A stretch of DNA of 64,000 bases from Opitutia bacterium (GCA_016187925.1 JACPIS010000042.1:62001-126000), one strand, 5' to 3'. Positions 43,330 to 57,484 are shown, counted from the stretch's first letter. Made by a program: numbers and translations. The notes: generated by a model from the letters alone, not told the origin.

Positions 43330-43364
43330 AAGAAAAGCGCCGCAGCCTGAGCGAGCTGCGGCGC
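43330..43364 (-). terminator. Rho-independent terminator of the VWA protein gene
   Basis: A perfect 10-bp stem GCGCCGCAGC/GCTGCGGCGC (43337-43346 and 43355-43364) is followed on the minus strand by TTTTCTTT. It lies just after the VWA gene stop. Confidence 0.85.
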
Positions 43365-43390
43365 GAGGTGCTTTGGAAGGTCTGCTCTGA

Positions 43391-46300
43391 CTATGGTTGC
43401 GACTGACGACGGCGCAGCAACAGGAGCAGCACGATCAGAATCAGGAGGCCGATGACGATTCGCCACAGCCATTTGACGACGGAGCAAGGCAGGCACTCTT
43501 TCCCGTCCGGTCCGCCGGGTGTGCCGGGCGGGTTGCGGGGCGGAGGGGTGAGCGAAACGTAGCGGGTGGCCTGGCGTGGGGCGAGTTCACCCCGGTCGTT
43601 GTGCCCGATGGCATTGAAGAAGAACTTGTAGCTGCCAGCCTGGCTGGTCTGACCAAACAGGGTCGTCCAAGTGCCATCGCCGGCGGCCACGTCGCCGTGA
43701 GTGCCGTCGTCGTAGAGCGTGATGCCGTTCACCGGAGTGCCGTCAGGTTTGGTGGCGTCCACCGTCACAGTGCCCGTGACCGACGGCCAGTGGCGGTCCG
43801 AGAGGCCGGCGGTCAAGGTGATGGTGGCACCGGGCTCGTAGGGCGAAGCGGTGGCGGAGACTTCGAGCCGGTAGTTGGAGCCGACGGCGGCGCCAAATCC
43901 AACGGGAGCGAGACCATTATATCCGTTGAAGATCGGGTCGGAGCCGCTCGGCTGATTCCCGGCGACGTGCGTGGTGGCGCCTGGCTTGCGCGGTTGCCAC
44001 TTGCCATTGGGGACAAGCATCAGCTTCCACTGGCCGACGTAGCTCGAGGAGAGGGAGAGATCGGGGAAGACGACTTTCAGGATGCGATAGTTGTCGTGCT
44101 CCGTGATCTGCACGGGGACTCCGCCCACGTTGGCGCCGACGGTCATCACGTTGCCGTTCGGATCCATCAAGGACAGGTCGTAGTAGGGACGCAACGCCGG
44201 CTCGTCCATGATGAGGAAGATGGCCGAAAGGTCCGAGCTGCACACCTGGGCGGTGGAAACAACCTGGGCGTTGGGAGTCGCCAGGCTGACGGCATAGGTG
44301 GGATCGACGACGAGCTGCCAATCTGCGCTATCCACGAATATTTTGAAATAAAACGTGTTGAGATCGTAGCGCTGGGTGCCGGAGAGGCTGCCGGTGACCT
44401 GATGGTAGCCGTGGGCTTGCGTCGTGATTGATTGGAGCTTGCTGACCTCGGCGTCGTCACCGAGTCCCAGCGAGTAGATCTTGAGCCTGTTGTCCGCGGC
44501 GACGATCCCGGGCAGTACATCAAGGATGTAGGGCGTGCGATTCTCGATGCCGTCGGTCAGAACGACGAGGATGTGCTTGCGCGCGGGCGTGCCGGGGGCC
44601 TCCAGCGGATTGTTGCGCAGCATGTCGGCGCCGCGTTGCATGCCGCCGCCGATGCCGGTGGCGTTGTCGGGCTTGAGCCGGTTGATGTCTGCGCCCGCCG
44701 CGGAATCGAAATTGTTGAGCAAATTCGTCCGGTGGGCGGCGGTTAGCAGCTGCAGGGGCATGTATTCCTGGTTGGTGTCGTTGTACTTCACCACGCCCAT
44801 GGCGTCGCCGAGATTGCTGCCCGTCTCCAGGCGCAGGAGGGAGGTCCAGATATTCGCCGCGTTGAGCAGGGCGGACATCTTGGAAACGGGTCCGGCGGAG
44901 TCGGCCATGCTGCCGCTGCGGTCGAGCACGAGCACGCTGTTGAGCGGGATCGGCGCCTGGCCGTTGCCGGTGAGGAGCATATCGACCGGGGGAGGCAGCG
45001 TCGGATGGTTGGTGCCGGCGACGCGCAGGGTCAGGGCGTAGTTGCCGAGGGCCTGCGGGGTGAAAGTCTGGATCTGATCGCTGGCCGCGCCGGGCGCGAC
45101 GGTCACGCCCGCCGGGGTGCTGAGCTGCGACCATTGGGGGCGGACGGGATTCGCGGGATCGGCCTCGGTGATGTCGAAGACCAGCGGCGCATCGCCGTCG
45201 TTGTGCACGATGATGCCGAGCGAGTAGGAGAAGCCGATTTCGACGTCATGGTAGTCGAGCACGTGCGATACGGGCTCGACGCGGATGATGGGGCGCGGTT
45301 CGTGGGCCTTGCCGGAGAAATTGCAGATCAGCACGGGCTCGTCGGGATCGTCGGAGTGGACTTCCAGATGGCCGTTAAAAACCTGATCCTGGCTGGAGGT
45401 GACGGGCGGCGTGAAGCTGAGATTGAAATCCCGGGTGCCGTTGGCGGCGAGCGGGGAGAGATCGGGCGCGCCGGCCAGGGCGAACGCGTTCGCGGGGTTG
45501 TCGTTCACGAGGACGGGCGCGCTGGTGAAGGTGAGGGACTGGGTGCCCTGGTTTTTCACCCGCACCTTGAAGGGCTTGGTCTCGTTGATGACGTAATTCG
45601 CCACGATGGGACTGGGCACGGTGCCGACGTAATGGATGTCGGGTACGCGCTTGTCGGTGGTGCCCTGGATCGAGACCAAAACATCGGAGACGGGTGTGCC
45701 GGCGGGATTGCTGGTCCCTCTGACGCGGATGACGGCGTTGCGCGTCACATGGGTTTGGCTGCCGCTGATGGTGCCGGCATTGAACTGGGCCTTGAACGTG
45801 ACGGGGGCGTTGCTGGCGCTCGCGGGCAGGTTCGACAGGCTGAAGAAGGAGGCGTCGGCGCCTTCGATCGTCGCGGTGACGCCGTTGACATCGAGGTCGC
45901 CGCTTTTGCTGACGTTGAAGGTGAAGGCGGAGGAGGAATCGCTCTCCAACTCGTGACCGAAGTCGTGACTGTTCGGGCTGACACCGATGCTCGCGGTCCG
46001 GTTGTACTCGATGGAGTACGTGCCCTCTCCCATGCCGAAATAGTTAATGCTGATATTGTAGGTCCCCGGGTTGAGGAAATACGTGCCGCTCGTCACCCCC
46101 GAGGTGGTCAGCGCGTATTCGATGAGGTTGCTCGGATCGGTGTGGAGATAGAAATCGTTGCCGTTACAGGGTCCGGGGGCGAATCCGTAGGTGGCGGTCC
46201 AGAGAATCGTCTGGGCCGTGCCGATCGTGAATGTGGGATTGCCAGTGACGGTGGCGGGGGTGCTGCCATTGCACTGCTTGGTCACGCTGATCGACTGGGA

Positions 46301-46417
46301 GGCGTGAAGGGCCGGAGAGAGTAAACCGCAAGACAGGGCCAGAGCGAACAACAGAGAGAAAACACGCGGGCACCACGAACGCGGCCGCAGGGATGAGAGC
46401 ACGGATGAAGAGTCCAT
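43391..46417 (-). CDS. Large surface protein with VWA domain and C-terminal anchor
   Basis: A 1008-residue exported protein. After an N-terminal signal sequence (VFSLLFALALSCGLLSPALHA) come several Ig-like or choice-of-anchor-D/ASH-type beta domains (about residues 40-450, with SIGVSPNSHDFGHELESDSSS and NQGTQSLTFTSAPV), a von Willebrand A domain with the MIDAS motif DRSGSMADS and LVVLTDGIENR-like strand (about 490-690), further beta domains, and a C-terminal Pro-rich linker, membrane helix and RRRQSQP tail. The VWA domain probably binds a partner through a metal ion. The ATG at 46417 is used since the signal sequence follows it. Function unknown; adhesion or an extracellular complex is plausible. 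Confidence 0.85.
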   Translation of the reverse strand: MDSSSVLSSLRPRSWCPRVFSLLFALALSCGLLSPALHASQSISVTKQCNGSTPATVTGNPTFTIGTAQTILWTATYGFAPGPCNGNDFYLHTDPSNLIEYALTTSGVTSGTYFLNPGTYNISINYFGMGEGTYSIEYNRTASIGVSPNSHDFGHELESDSSSAFTFNVSKSGDLDVNGVTATIEGADASFFSLSNLPASASNAPVTFKAQFNAGTISGSQTHVTRNAVIRVRGTSNPAGTPVSDVLVSIQGTTDKRVPDIHYVGTVPSPIVANYVINETKPFKVRVKNQGTQSLTFTSAPVLVNDNPANAFALAGAPDLSPLAANGTRDFNLSFTPPVTSSQDQVFNGHLEVHSDDPDEPVLICNFSGKAHEPRPIIRVEPVSHVLDYHDVEIGFSYSLGIIVHNDGDAPLVFDITEADPANPVRPQWSQLSTPAGVTVAPGAASDQIQTFTPQALGNYALTLRVAGTNHPTLPPPVDMLLTGNGQAPIPLNSVLVLDRSGSMADSAGPVSKMSALLNAANIWTSLLRLETGSNLGDAMGVVKYNDTNQEYMPLQLLTAAHRTNLLNNFDSAAGADINRLKPDNATGIGGGMQRGADMLRNNPLEAPGTPARKHILVVLTDGIENRTPYILDVLPGIVAADNRLKIYSLGLGDDAEVSKLQSITTQAHGYHQVTGSLSGTQRYDLNTFYFKIFVDSADWQLVVDPTYAVSLATPNAQVVSTAQVCSSDLSAIFLIMDEPALRPYYDLSLMDPNGNVMTVGANVGGVPVQITEHDNYRILKVVFPDLSLSSSYVGQWKLMLVPNGKWQPRKPGATTHVAGNQPSGSDPIFNGYNGLAPVGFGAAVGSNYRLEVSATASPYEPGATITLTAGLSDRHWPSVTGTVTVDATKPDGTPVNGITLYDDGTHGDVAAGDGTWTTLFGQTSQAGSYKFFFNAIGHNDRGELAPRQATRYVSLTPPPRNPPGTPGGPDGKECLPCSVVKWLWRIVIGLLILIVLLLLLRRRQSQP

Positions 46418-46487
46418 GGGTACAAGGGGTTGACGGGATGGGCTGATACTGGGGGAAACGGGGCAAACACATGACTGCATGTGATCC

Positions 46488-46524
46488 CCGGTGGTGACCC
46501 GCTGGCCCGGGTGGTGACCCACTG
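46488..46524. repeat. Two direct repeats, 20 bp apart, upstream of the VWA gene
   Basis: CCGGTGGTGACCCGCTG (46488-46504, allowing for its leading bases) recurs as CGGGTGGTGACCCACTG 20 bp later; the exact core GTGGTGACCC is at 46491 and 46511. Twenty base pairs is two helical turns, as for a regulator bound twice to one face. They lie about 75 bp before the VWA start in the 286-bp gap shared with lpxC/fabZ. Confidence 0.5.
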
Positions 46525-46703
46525 ACGAGGCGTGTATGCCACTCTCGCTGCCGTCCGACAAGGCCACTGTCTATAATGGGAGAAACGTATCAGGTGTTAT
46601 CCTCATTCGTGCATGACACCGCTTCAGCTTCGGTGAGCTGCGCCGGCCATCTCCAAGCTTGTCATTTCCAAGGCGTTTCCGACACTCCGCCGTCACACCA
46701 CCC

Positions 46704-48035
46704 ATGAAGCAGCGCACCCTCTTGCGCGAGGTCTCCATCAAGGGCAACGCCCTGCATACCGGAGACGCCGTGCATATGACTTTCAAGCCCGCCCCCGCCA
46801 ACCACGGCATCGTGTTCAAGCGGACGGATCTGCACGGCCAGCCCGAAATCAAGCCGCGGGTCGAGTTCGTCACCGACCTCGTCCGCGCCACGACCATCCA
46901 GCAGGGCCACGCCAAGATCCACACGGTCGAGCACGTGCTCAGCGCGCTCAGCGGCTGCGGTGTCGACAACCTCCTCATCGAAATGGACGCCGGCGAGCCG
47001 CCGATCATGGACGGCTCCGCCCGCGAGTTCGTGAAGCTCATCCAGCAGGGCGAGCCCGTCGAGCAGGACGCCGAGCGCGAGTATTTCACGCTCACCGACA
47101 CCGTCTCCGTCTCGCGCGGCAACTCCTCCGTCATCGCGCTGCCTTACGACGGCCTGAAGATCACCTGCACGAGCGCGGACGACCGCGGCATCCACACGCA
47201 GCACCTCTCACTCACCATCGATCCCGACACCTATGTCACGCAGGTCGCCGCCTCGCGCACCTTCACGATCTACGAGGACATCGAGGAGCTCATCAAGATG
47301 GGCAAGATCAAGGGCGGTTCGCTCGACTGCGCCGTCGTCATCAAGGGCGACAAGATCATCTCGAAGGAGCCGCTGCGTTTCGCCGACGAGTTCGTCCGCC
47401 ACAAGATCCTCGACATCATCGGGGACATCACGCTGCTCGGCCTCCCGCTGAAGGCGCACATCGTCGCCACGCGCCCCGGTCACGCCATCAACGCCGAGCT
47501 CACCAAGCTGCTCCACGAAAAATACGAGGCCTGGAAGAAGGGCGGCAAGAAGGCCGCCAAGCCCGCCACGCCGAAGGCCGAGATCACCACCGAGACCACG
47601 CTCGATATCCGCCGCGTGCTCGATCTGCTCCCGCACCGCTACCCGTTCGTCATGCTCGACCGCGTCGTCGAGGTCAGCGACGACACGCTCACCGCCATCA
47701 AGAACGTCACCATCAACGAGCCGTTTTTCCAAGGCCACTATCCCGGCAACCCGGTCATGCCCGGCGTCCTCCAGGTCGAGGCCATGGCCCAGGCCGCGGG
47801 CATCCTGCTCATCCGCCGCACCAGCATGGAGGGCAAGACCGCCCTCTTCATGAGCTGCGACAAGGTGAAGTGGCGCAAGCCCGTCCGCCCCGGCGACCAG
47901 CTCAGCATCGCGGTCAAGCTCACCAAAATCCGCGGGCCCATCGCCTGCGCCGAGGCCGAGTGCAGCGTCAACGGCCAGGCGGTCTCGTCCGCCGACCTCA
48001 TGTTCACGTTCGTCGACAGCTCGGCGCTCGACTGA
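46704..48035 (+). CDS. lpxC/fabZ: Bifunctional LpxC deacetylase / FabZ dehydratase fusion
   Basis: A 443-residue fusion of two enzymes. Residues 1-275 are LpxC, which commits UDP-3-O-acyl-GlcNAc to lipid A by zinc-dependent deacetylation; zinc ligands are His77 (TVEHVLSAL), His233 and Asp237 (HKILDIIGD). A Lys/Ala/Pro-rich linker (about 277-297) leads to FabZ, the 3-hydroxyacyl-ACP dehydratase of fatty acid synthesis, with [14 protein letters not shown] and catalytic His345 and Glu359 ([20 protein letters not shown]). Such fusions are known from Bacteroidetes, Verrucomicrobia and relatives. The two activities share a branch point of acyl-ACP use. lpxA follows 2 bp later. Confidence 0.96.
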   Translation: MKQRTLLREVSIKGNALHTGDAVHMTFKPAPANHGIVFKRTDLHGQPEIKPRVEFVTDLVRATTIQQGHAKIHTVEHVLSALSGCGVDNLLIEMDAGEPPIMDGSAREFVKLIQQGEPVEQDAEREYFTLTDTVSVSRGNSSVIALPYDGLKITCTSADDRGIHTQHLSLTIDPDTYVTQVAASRTFTIYEDIEELIKMGKIKGGSLDCAVVIKGDKIISKEPLRFADEFVRHKILDIIGDITLLGLPLKAHIVATRPGHAINAELTKLLHEKYEAWKKGGKKAAKPATPKAEITTETTLDIRRVLDLLPHRYPFVMLDRVVEVSDDTLTAIKNVTINEPFFQGHYPGNPVMPGVLQVEAMAQAAGILLIRRTSMEGKTALFMSCDKVKWRKPVRPGDQLSIAVKLTKIRGPIACAEAECSVNGQAVSSADLMFTFVDSSALD

Positions 48036-48037
48036 TC

Positions 48038-48823
48038 ATGGCTTCAACCATCCACCCCACGGCGGTCGTCGAGCCGGGCGCCAAGCTCGGCGAAAACGTG
48101 CAGATCGGCGCCTACGCCTACGTCGGCCCGCGGGTCGAGCTCGGCGACGGCTGCGTGCTGCACCACCACGCCAACGTCGAGGGCCTGACCACGCTCGGGC
48201 GCGAGAACGAGATTTATCCGTTCGCCTGCATCGGCATGAAGACGCAGGACCTCAAGTTCAAGGGCGGCAGCCCCGGCACGCGCATCGGCGACCGCAATGT
48301 CTTCCGCGAATACGTCAGCGTCCACGGCGCCACGAAGGACGGCGAATGGACCGTCATCGGCAGCGACAACCTGCTGCTCGCCTATGGCCATGTGGCGCAC
48401 GATTGCCAGCTCGGCAGCCACATCATCGCCAGCAACTCCGTCGGTCTGGCCGGTCACGTGATCATCGAGGACCACGTGACGATGGGCGCCAAGTCCGGCG
48501 TGCACCAGTTTTGCCGCATCGGCGCCCATGCCATGCTCGGCGCGATGTCGAAGATCGTGCAGGATGTGCCGCCCTACATCATCGCCGACGGCAACCCCGC
48601 CATCGCCCGCTCGATCAACAAAATCGGGCTCGAGCGCCACGGCTTCACGGCCGAGCGGCAGGAAGCGATCAAGCAGGCGTTCCGCGTTTTCTACCGCGCC
48701 GGCTACAACCGCACGCAGGCCTTCGAGCGGATGCACGCCCACACGCTCGCCCAGACGGAGGACTTTCAGCGTTTCCTCGTGTTCGTCGAAAAAAGCGAAC
48801 GCGGTGTCGTGGCCGGGCGGTGA
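48038..48823 (+). CDS. lpxA: UDP-N-acetylglucosamine acyltransferase LpxA
   Basis: First enzyme of lipid A synthesis, moving a 3-hydroxyacyl chain from ACP to UDP-GlcNAc. The 261-residue protein is a left-handed beta-helix of hexapeptide repeats (IHPTAVVEPGAKLGENVQIG) with catalytic His121 in HVAHDCQLG (E. coli His125), NVFREYVSVHGAT for substrate binding, and the C-terminal helical acetyltransferase domain. Only 2 bp separate it from lpxC/fabZ, so the two are one operon, coupling synthesis of the substrate to the committed step. Confidence 0.97.
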   Translation: MASTIHPTAVVEPGAKLGENVQIGAYAYVGPRVELGDGCVLHHHANVEGLTTLGRENEIYPFACIGMKTQDLKFKGGSPGTRIGDRNVFREYVSVHGATKDGEWTVIGSDNLLLAYGHVAHDCQLGSHIIASNSVGLAGHVIIEDHVTMGAKSGVHQFCRIGAHAMLGAMSKIVQDVPPYIIADGNPAIARSINKIGLERHGFTAERQEAIKQAFRVFYRAGYNRTQAFERMHAHTLAQTEDFQRFLVFVEKSERGVVAGR

Positions 48824-48922
48824 GGGCGCGGGGCGCGGGGTCCGACTTCGTGTCTGACCTTCGCCGGCCACAGGCGGGGCGGGTTCTCCGCACGAGCCGA
48901 TAGCAGGAGGGGAGCCGCTTCG

Positions 48923-49234
48923 CTACGCGGGCAGATCGCCGAGTTTGCGCAGCAGCTCGTAGCTGTAGAGGCCGGTGTTGTGGCCGTCACTGAAATCGAA
49001 ACGGATGGCGTAGTTGCCGACCTGTTCCCAGCTGGTCACCTCGACGCCGCGGAAATCCTGCGGCGCCTCGCCGCCGTATTGGTGGCCGAAGATGTCGCGC
49101 TCGCCGCGCACCTCGGCGCTGGGTGAGGCGGCGCGCAGGGTGGCGTAAGTGATGAAGCTTTCGCGGCCGTCGCTCCAGCGGAGCGCGACCTCGGAGCCGA
49201 TGAGCTGCACGTCGAGAGGATGGAGGGCTTCCAT
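48923..49234 (-). CDS. DUF971 family protein
   Basis: A 103-residue protein matching DUF971 (GBBH-like N-terminal): ALRWSDGRESFITYATLRAA near the start and VGNYAIRFDFSDGHNTGLYS, with YELLRKLGD at the end, are family hallmarks. Proteins with this domain alone are found widely; some are associated with iron-sulfur cluster assembly or Mrp proteins, but the role is not settled. It is convergent with lpxA, about 100 bp apart. Confidence 0.9.
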   Translation of the reverse strand: MEALHPLDVQLIGSEVALRWSDGRESFITYATLRAASPSAEVRGERDIFGHQYGGEAPQDFRGVEVTSWEQVGNYAIRFDFSDGHNTGLYSYELLRKLGDLPA

Positions 49235-49564
49235 GACAGCCTCACCCGTAGTCGGTCCGCCGGGAGGAAGGAAGTCCCGAAAAGCCGCCGCGGCGGGCCG
49301 GTCACCGTCTGCAAAGGATGCGCGGGGTTGGCCAAGCCCTGCGAGGTTGAACCGGGTGGGGATGCGGTATATTCAGGTTCACATGAACCCGGCTTGCCCA
49401 GCGGCGGTGCGGGGGGAAACGATGGCCTCGTGCTGCGCTCGGGCCGGATGCGGCGGGTGCCGCCATGAACCTGCGGCCAGACTGCGCGCTCGGCTCCCGC
49501 TCGGTCCGCCGGGGCGGATGAATGAATTTAACTGAAGCCGGTGCCGTAGCCCTGCCATTTCGTC
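49235..49564. other. Intergenic region before the multi-PAS kinase
   Basis: 330 bp between divergent genes. The right half holds a promoter-like TATATT and an operator-like palindrome (49368-49389). I see no gene in it. Confidence 0.5.
49368..49389 (+). promoter_or_regulatory. Promoter-like -10 with overlapping palindrome
   Basis: TATATT (49368-49373) is followed immediately by GGTTCACATGAACC (49376-49389), an inverted repeat of two 6-bp arms around CA. A TTGAAC lies upstream but the spacing (15 bp) is short. A palindrome at the start point suits a repressor. It is about 180 bp from the kinase ATG. Confidence 0.35.
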
Positions 49565-54573
<5,009 letters not shown>

Positions 54574-54577
<4 letters not shown>

Positions 54578-55035
54578 ACCATAAAATCATCCTGCTCGTC
54601 GAAGACAATCCGGACGACGTCAAACTCGCCCTGCACGCCTTCAAGAAATGCAATATCGCCAACCAGGTCGTTGTGGTCGGCGATGGCGTGGAAGCGCTGG
54701 ACTACCTGTTCGGCACCGGCGCCCATGCGGGGCGCGATACCAGCGTCCAGCCTTCCCTTGTCCTGCTCGACCTGAAGCTGCCCAAGCTCGACGGCAAGGA
54801 GGTGCTGCGCCGCATGCGCGCCGATCCCCGGACCAAACTCCAGCCGGTGGTGATCCTGACGAGTTCGAAGGAGGAGCAGGATGTCACGCGCTGTTACGAT
54901 CTCGGCGCCAACAGCTACATCCGCAAGCCGATCGACTTCGATCAATTCATCGAGGCCGTCCGCCAGCTGGGACTGTACTGGCTGCTGCTGAACGAACCAC
55001 CGCCCGAAGGGAAGGAGTCATGCCAACCCCGCTGA
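54574..55035 (+). CDS. Single-domain response regulator, Rcp1-like
   Basis: A 153-residue lone receiver domain. The acidic pocket is VEDNPDD, the phospho-acceptor is Asp66 in SLVLLDLKLP, and the Thr/Lys switch positions are in VILTSSKEEQD and YIRKPID. This DNPDD/LDLKLP type is the one usually paired with PAS-GAF kinases and phytochromes. It overlaps the kinase by 4 bp and the next regulator by 16 bp, so phosphate transfer from the kinase is the natural assumption. It has no DNA-binding or enzymatic output. Confidence 0.94.
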
Positions 55036-55445
55036 GAGCGCTGCTGATCGAAGACTCCGAGGACGATGCGCGCCTGATCGCGCACGCCCTGAAGTCCGGC
55101 GGCTACGACGTCGAGTGGGAGCGCGCCGACACCTCCGCCGCGATGCAGGCGGCACTCGACCGGCACGAATGGGATGTCGTCCTCGTCGACTACCGGATGC
55201 CGCACTTCAGCGGGCCGGCGGCGCTGCAGCTGTTGAAGGCCACTCGCAAGGACATCCCGCTGATCCTCGTTTCGGGCAAGATCGGCGAGGAGATCGCCGT
55301 CGACGCCATGCGGGCGGGCGCGAGCGATTTCGTGATGAAGGACCGGCTCGCGCGCCTGGCCCCGGCGGTGGAGCGCGAACTGCGCGACGTCCGGGTCCGG
55401 CGCGAGCGCCACGGCATGGAGGAGCGGCTCCGGCTCGAGCAGTAG
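55020..55445 (+). CDS. Response regulator receiver, N-terminal part of a TAG-interrupted hybrid kinase
   Basis: A 141-residue receiver domain with IEDSEDD, phospho-acceptor Asp57 in VVLVDYRMP, and a Lys in VMKDRLARL. A GGAG lies 3 bp before the ATG. After the receiver the chain runs into a coiled-coil linker (RRERHGMEERLRLEQ) and stops at a TAG (55443-55445). The same frame stays open beyond the TAG and continues as PAS-PAS-kinase-receiver (next entry). In related proteins LRLEQ is usually followed by ERFRALVE, so a single GAG to TAG change explains the break. It may work alone as a receiver. Confidence 0.85.
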   Translation: MPTPLRALLIEDSEDDARLIAHALKSGGYDVEWERADTSAAMQAALDRHEWDVVLVDYRMPHFSGPAALQLLKATRKDIPLILVSGKIGEEIAVDAMRAGASDFVMKDRLARLAPAVERELRDVRVRRERHGMEERLRLEQ

Positions 55446-55478
55446 CGTTTCCGCGCGCTGGTCGAGAAATCCTGGGAG

Positions 55479-57323
55479 GTGATCTCGCTGACGGACCGGG
55501 CCGGCTGGCTGATCTACACCAGCCCGGCGATCCAGCGCACGCTCGGCTACCCGGTGGAGGAGTTCGTCGGCCGGAATTTTTCGGACTTCGTGCATCCGGA
55601 GGATCTCGGCGGCGTGCAGGAGGATCTGGCCGGCATCCAGCGGCAGCCGGCCGAGACGCGCCGGCGGGAGTTCCGCTGCCGCAACCGGGACGGTACCTGG
55701 CGCTGGCTGAGCGCGATCATCTCGAACCTGCTGGATGACCCGGGCGTGCGCGGCATCGTGATCAACTACCGCGACATCTCCGAGCGCAAGCAGGCCGAGG
55801 AGACCATCCACCGCCGCGAGCAGGAATTCCGCGCGCTCGTGCAGCAGGCGCCCGACACCATCGCGCAGTTCGACCGCCAGCAGCATTGCCTCTACATCAA
55901 CCACCGGCGGGAGGACGGGGCCAGTCTGCCGCTGGAAGACTTGAACGGGAAGCCCGCTGCGGCGCCCGATTCGTTGCCGGCGGGCGACCAGTCCCTGCGC
56001 CGTTCCATCGAGGAGGTGTTCGGTTCCGGCCGCGAAGTCACGATCGAATACGAACAGCCCGGCGAGCACGGCAGCCGCACCTACCAGACCCGGCTCGCCC
56101 CCGTGCTGGCCAAGGACGGCGCCGTGGAATCCGTCATCGCCATCGCGCGCGACATCACGGCCGGCCGCCAACTGGAGGAGCAATACCGGCAGGCGCAGAA
56201 AATGGAGGCCATCGGCCAGCTCGCCGGCGGCATCGCCCATGACTTCAACAATATCCTGACCATCGTCCAGATGCAGTCCTCGCTGCTGCTCGCGACACCA
56301 GGCCTCGCGGACAGGCTTGTCGTCGGCATCCGGCAGATCCAGGAGGCCGCCAAGCGCGCGGGCAACCTCACGCGGCAGTTGCTCACGTTCAGCCGCCGCC
56401 ACGTCAAGCAGGCGCGCGACATCCATCTCGCGGAGGTCGTCGGCCCCATGGTCAAGCTGCTCCGCAGCATGCTCGGCGAGGATATCGAGCTGAAGACGGC
56501 ATTCGCGCCGGAACTCCCGCCGGTCAACGCCGACCCGGGCATGATGGAGCAGATCCTCATGAACCTGGCCGTGAACGCGCGCGACGCCATGCCCGGGGGC
56601 GGGCGCCTGACGGTCGGCCTCGAGGCCGCGGAGATCGACGCCGCGCGCGCCGCGGCCCACGCGGTCTCTCCCGGCCGGTTCGTGTGCCTGTGGGTCAGCG
56701 ACACCGGTTGCGGCATCCCGCGGGAAAACGTACCGCGCCTGTTCGAGCCGTTCTTCACGACGAAGGAGGTCGGCAAGGGTACGGGCCTCGGCCTCGCCAC
56801 CGTCTTCGGCATCGTGCAGCAGCACCACGGCTGGATCGAGGTCGACAGCGAGGTGGGCAAGGGAACGGACTTCCGGGTGTTTCTGCCTGCGCTCGCCGTC
56901 GCCGGCGCTCCGGTCCAGGCCGAGGCCGGGGTCCCCAGCATACCCGGCGGCACGGAGACCATCCTGCTCGTCGAGGACGACGCGACCGTGCGCACGCTGG
57001 TACGCTTCGTCCTCGAACACTACGGCTACACGGTCCTCGAGGCCGACGGCCCCGCGGCGGCGCTGAAAATCTGGGAGGCGAAGGAACAGTCGATCAACCT
57101 GCTCGTCACCGATCTCGTCATGCCCGGCGGCATCACCGGCCGGCAGCTGGCGGACCGGTTGATCGCGCTCCGGCCGGACTTGAAGATCATCTACACCAGC
57201 GGCTACAGCAACGAGGTCGTCACGCAGCAACTGACCCTCGGTCCCGGCCGCACGTTCCTGCACAAGCCGTATCCCGCGCACGATCTCGCGCTCGCCGTCC
57301 GCCGCTGCTTCGACGGCGGCTAG
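55479..57323 (+). CDS. PAS-PAS hybrid histidine kinase with receiver, downstream part after the TAG
   Basis: A 614-residue protein in the same frame as the receiver gene before it. It has PAS domains at about 1-110 (MISLTDRAGWLIYTSPAIQRTLGYP) and 115-235, a HisKA domain with His254 in LAGGIAHDFNN, a HATPase domain (MNLAVNARDAMPGG, DTGCGIPRENVPRLFEPFFTTK, GTGLGLATVFGIV), and a C-terminal receiver (LLVEDDATVRTL, LLVTDLVMP, HKPYP). The first possible start, GTG at 55479, has its GGAGG immediately adjacent, so initiation is weak, and 11 sense codons of the PAS linker lie between the TAG and this codon. The ancestral gene was probably one protein of 767 residues. Either a recent nonsense mutation, a sequence error or read-through is possible. 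Confidence 0.85.
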   Translation: MISLTDRAGWLIYTSPAIQRTLGYPVEEFVGRNFSDFVHPEDLGGVQEDLAGIQRQPAETRRREFRCRNRDGTWRWLSAIISNLLDDPGVRGIVINYRDISERKQAEETIHRREQEFRALVQQAPDTIAQFDRQQHCLYINHRREDGASLPLEDLNGKPAAAPDSLPAGDQSLRRSIEEVFGSGREVTIEYEQPGEHGSRTYQTRLAPVLAKDGAVESVIAIARDITAGRQLEEQYRQAQKMEAIGQLAGGIAHDFNNILTIVQMQSSLLLATPGLADRLVVGIRQIQEAAKRAGNLTRQLLTFSRRHVKQARDIHLAEVVGPMVKLLRSMLGEDIELKTAFAPELPPVNADPGMMEQILMNLAVNARDAMPGGGRLTVGLEAAEIDAARAAAHAVSPGRFVCLWVSDTGCGIPRENVPRLFEPFFTTKEVGKGTGLGLATVFGIVQQHHGWIEVDSEVGKGTDFRVFLPALAVAGAPVQAEAGVPSIPGGTETILLVEDDATVRTLVRFVLEHYGYTVLEADGPAAALKIWEAKEQSINLLVTDLVMPGGITGRQLADRLIALRPDLKIIYTSGYSNEVVTQQLTLGPGRTFLHKPYPAHDLALAVRRCFDGG

Positions 57324-57360
57324 GGGTTTTATTGAGCCTCGCGTATCAGACAGACAGGCA

Positions 57361-57484
57361 GGGCGCACCGCCAAGGCTGACGCACTTGTCGCCGGCCCGG
57401 TGCGCCGGGGAACGGGATACACCCTCGCGGCGGAGCGGGCCGCTCCGCCCTCCCTTCGTTTCGTGGGCGTCAGTCTATTGCGCG
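57361..57484 (+). repeat. Roughly 125-bp dispersed structured repeat, copy B
   Basis: Opposite orientation to 23251-23376 and nearly identical, with single-base differences near its middle and right side. The GGCGGAGCGGGCCGCTCCGCC palindrome is in the right half (57430-57450, allowing for flanks). See copy A. Confidence 0.85.

Larger units (their letters stand above)
43067..43390. other. Intergenic region with efp promoter and upstream terminator
   Basis: 324 bp. It holds the terminator of the VWA gene (43330-43364) and a promoter-like pair for efp (43107-43136). I see no gene in it. Confidence 0.6.

Noticed and set aside
55443-55445. TAG as a site for pyrrolysine or selenocysteine insertion
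   Set aside because: The codon is in a coiled linker with no catalytic role, TAG is not the selenocysteine codon, and no downstream insertion element is visible.
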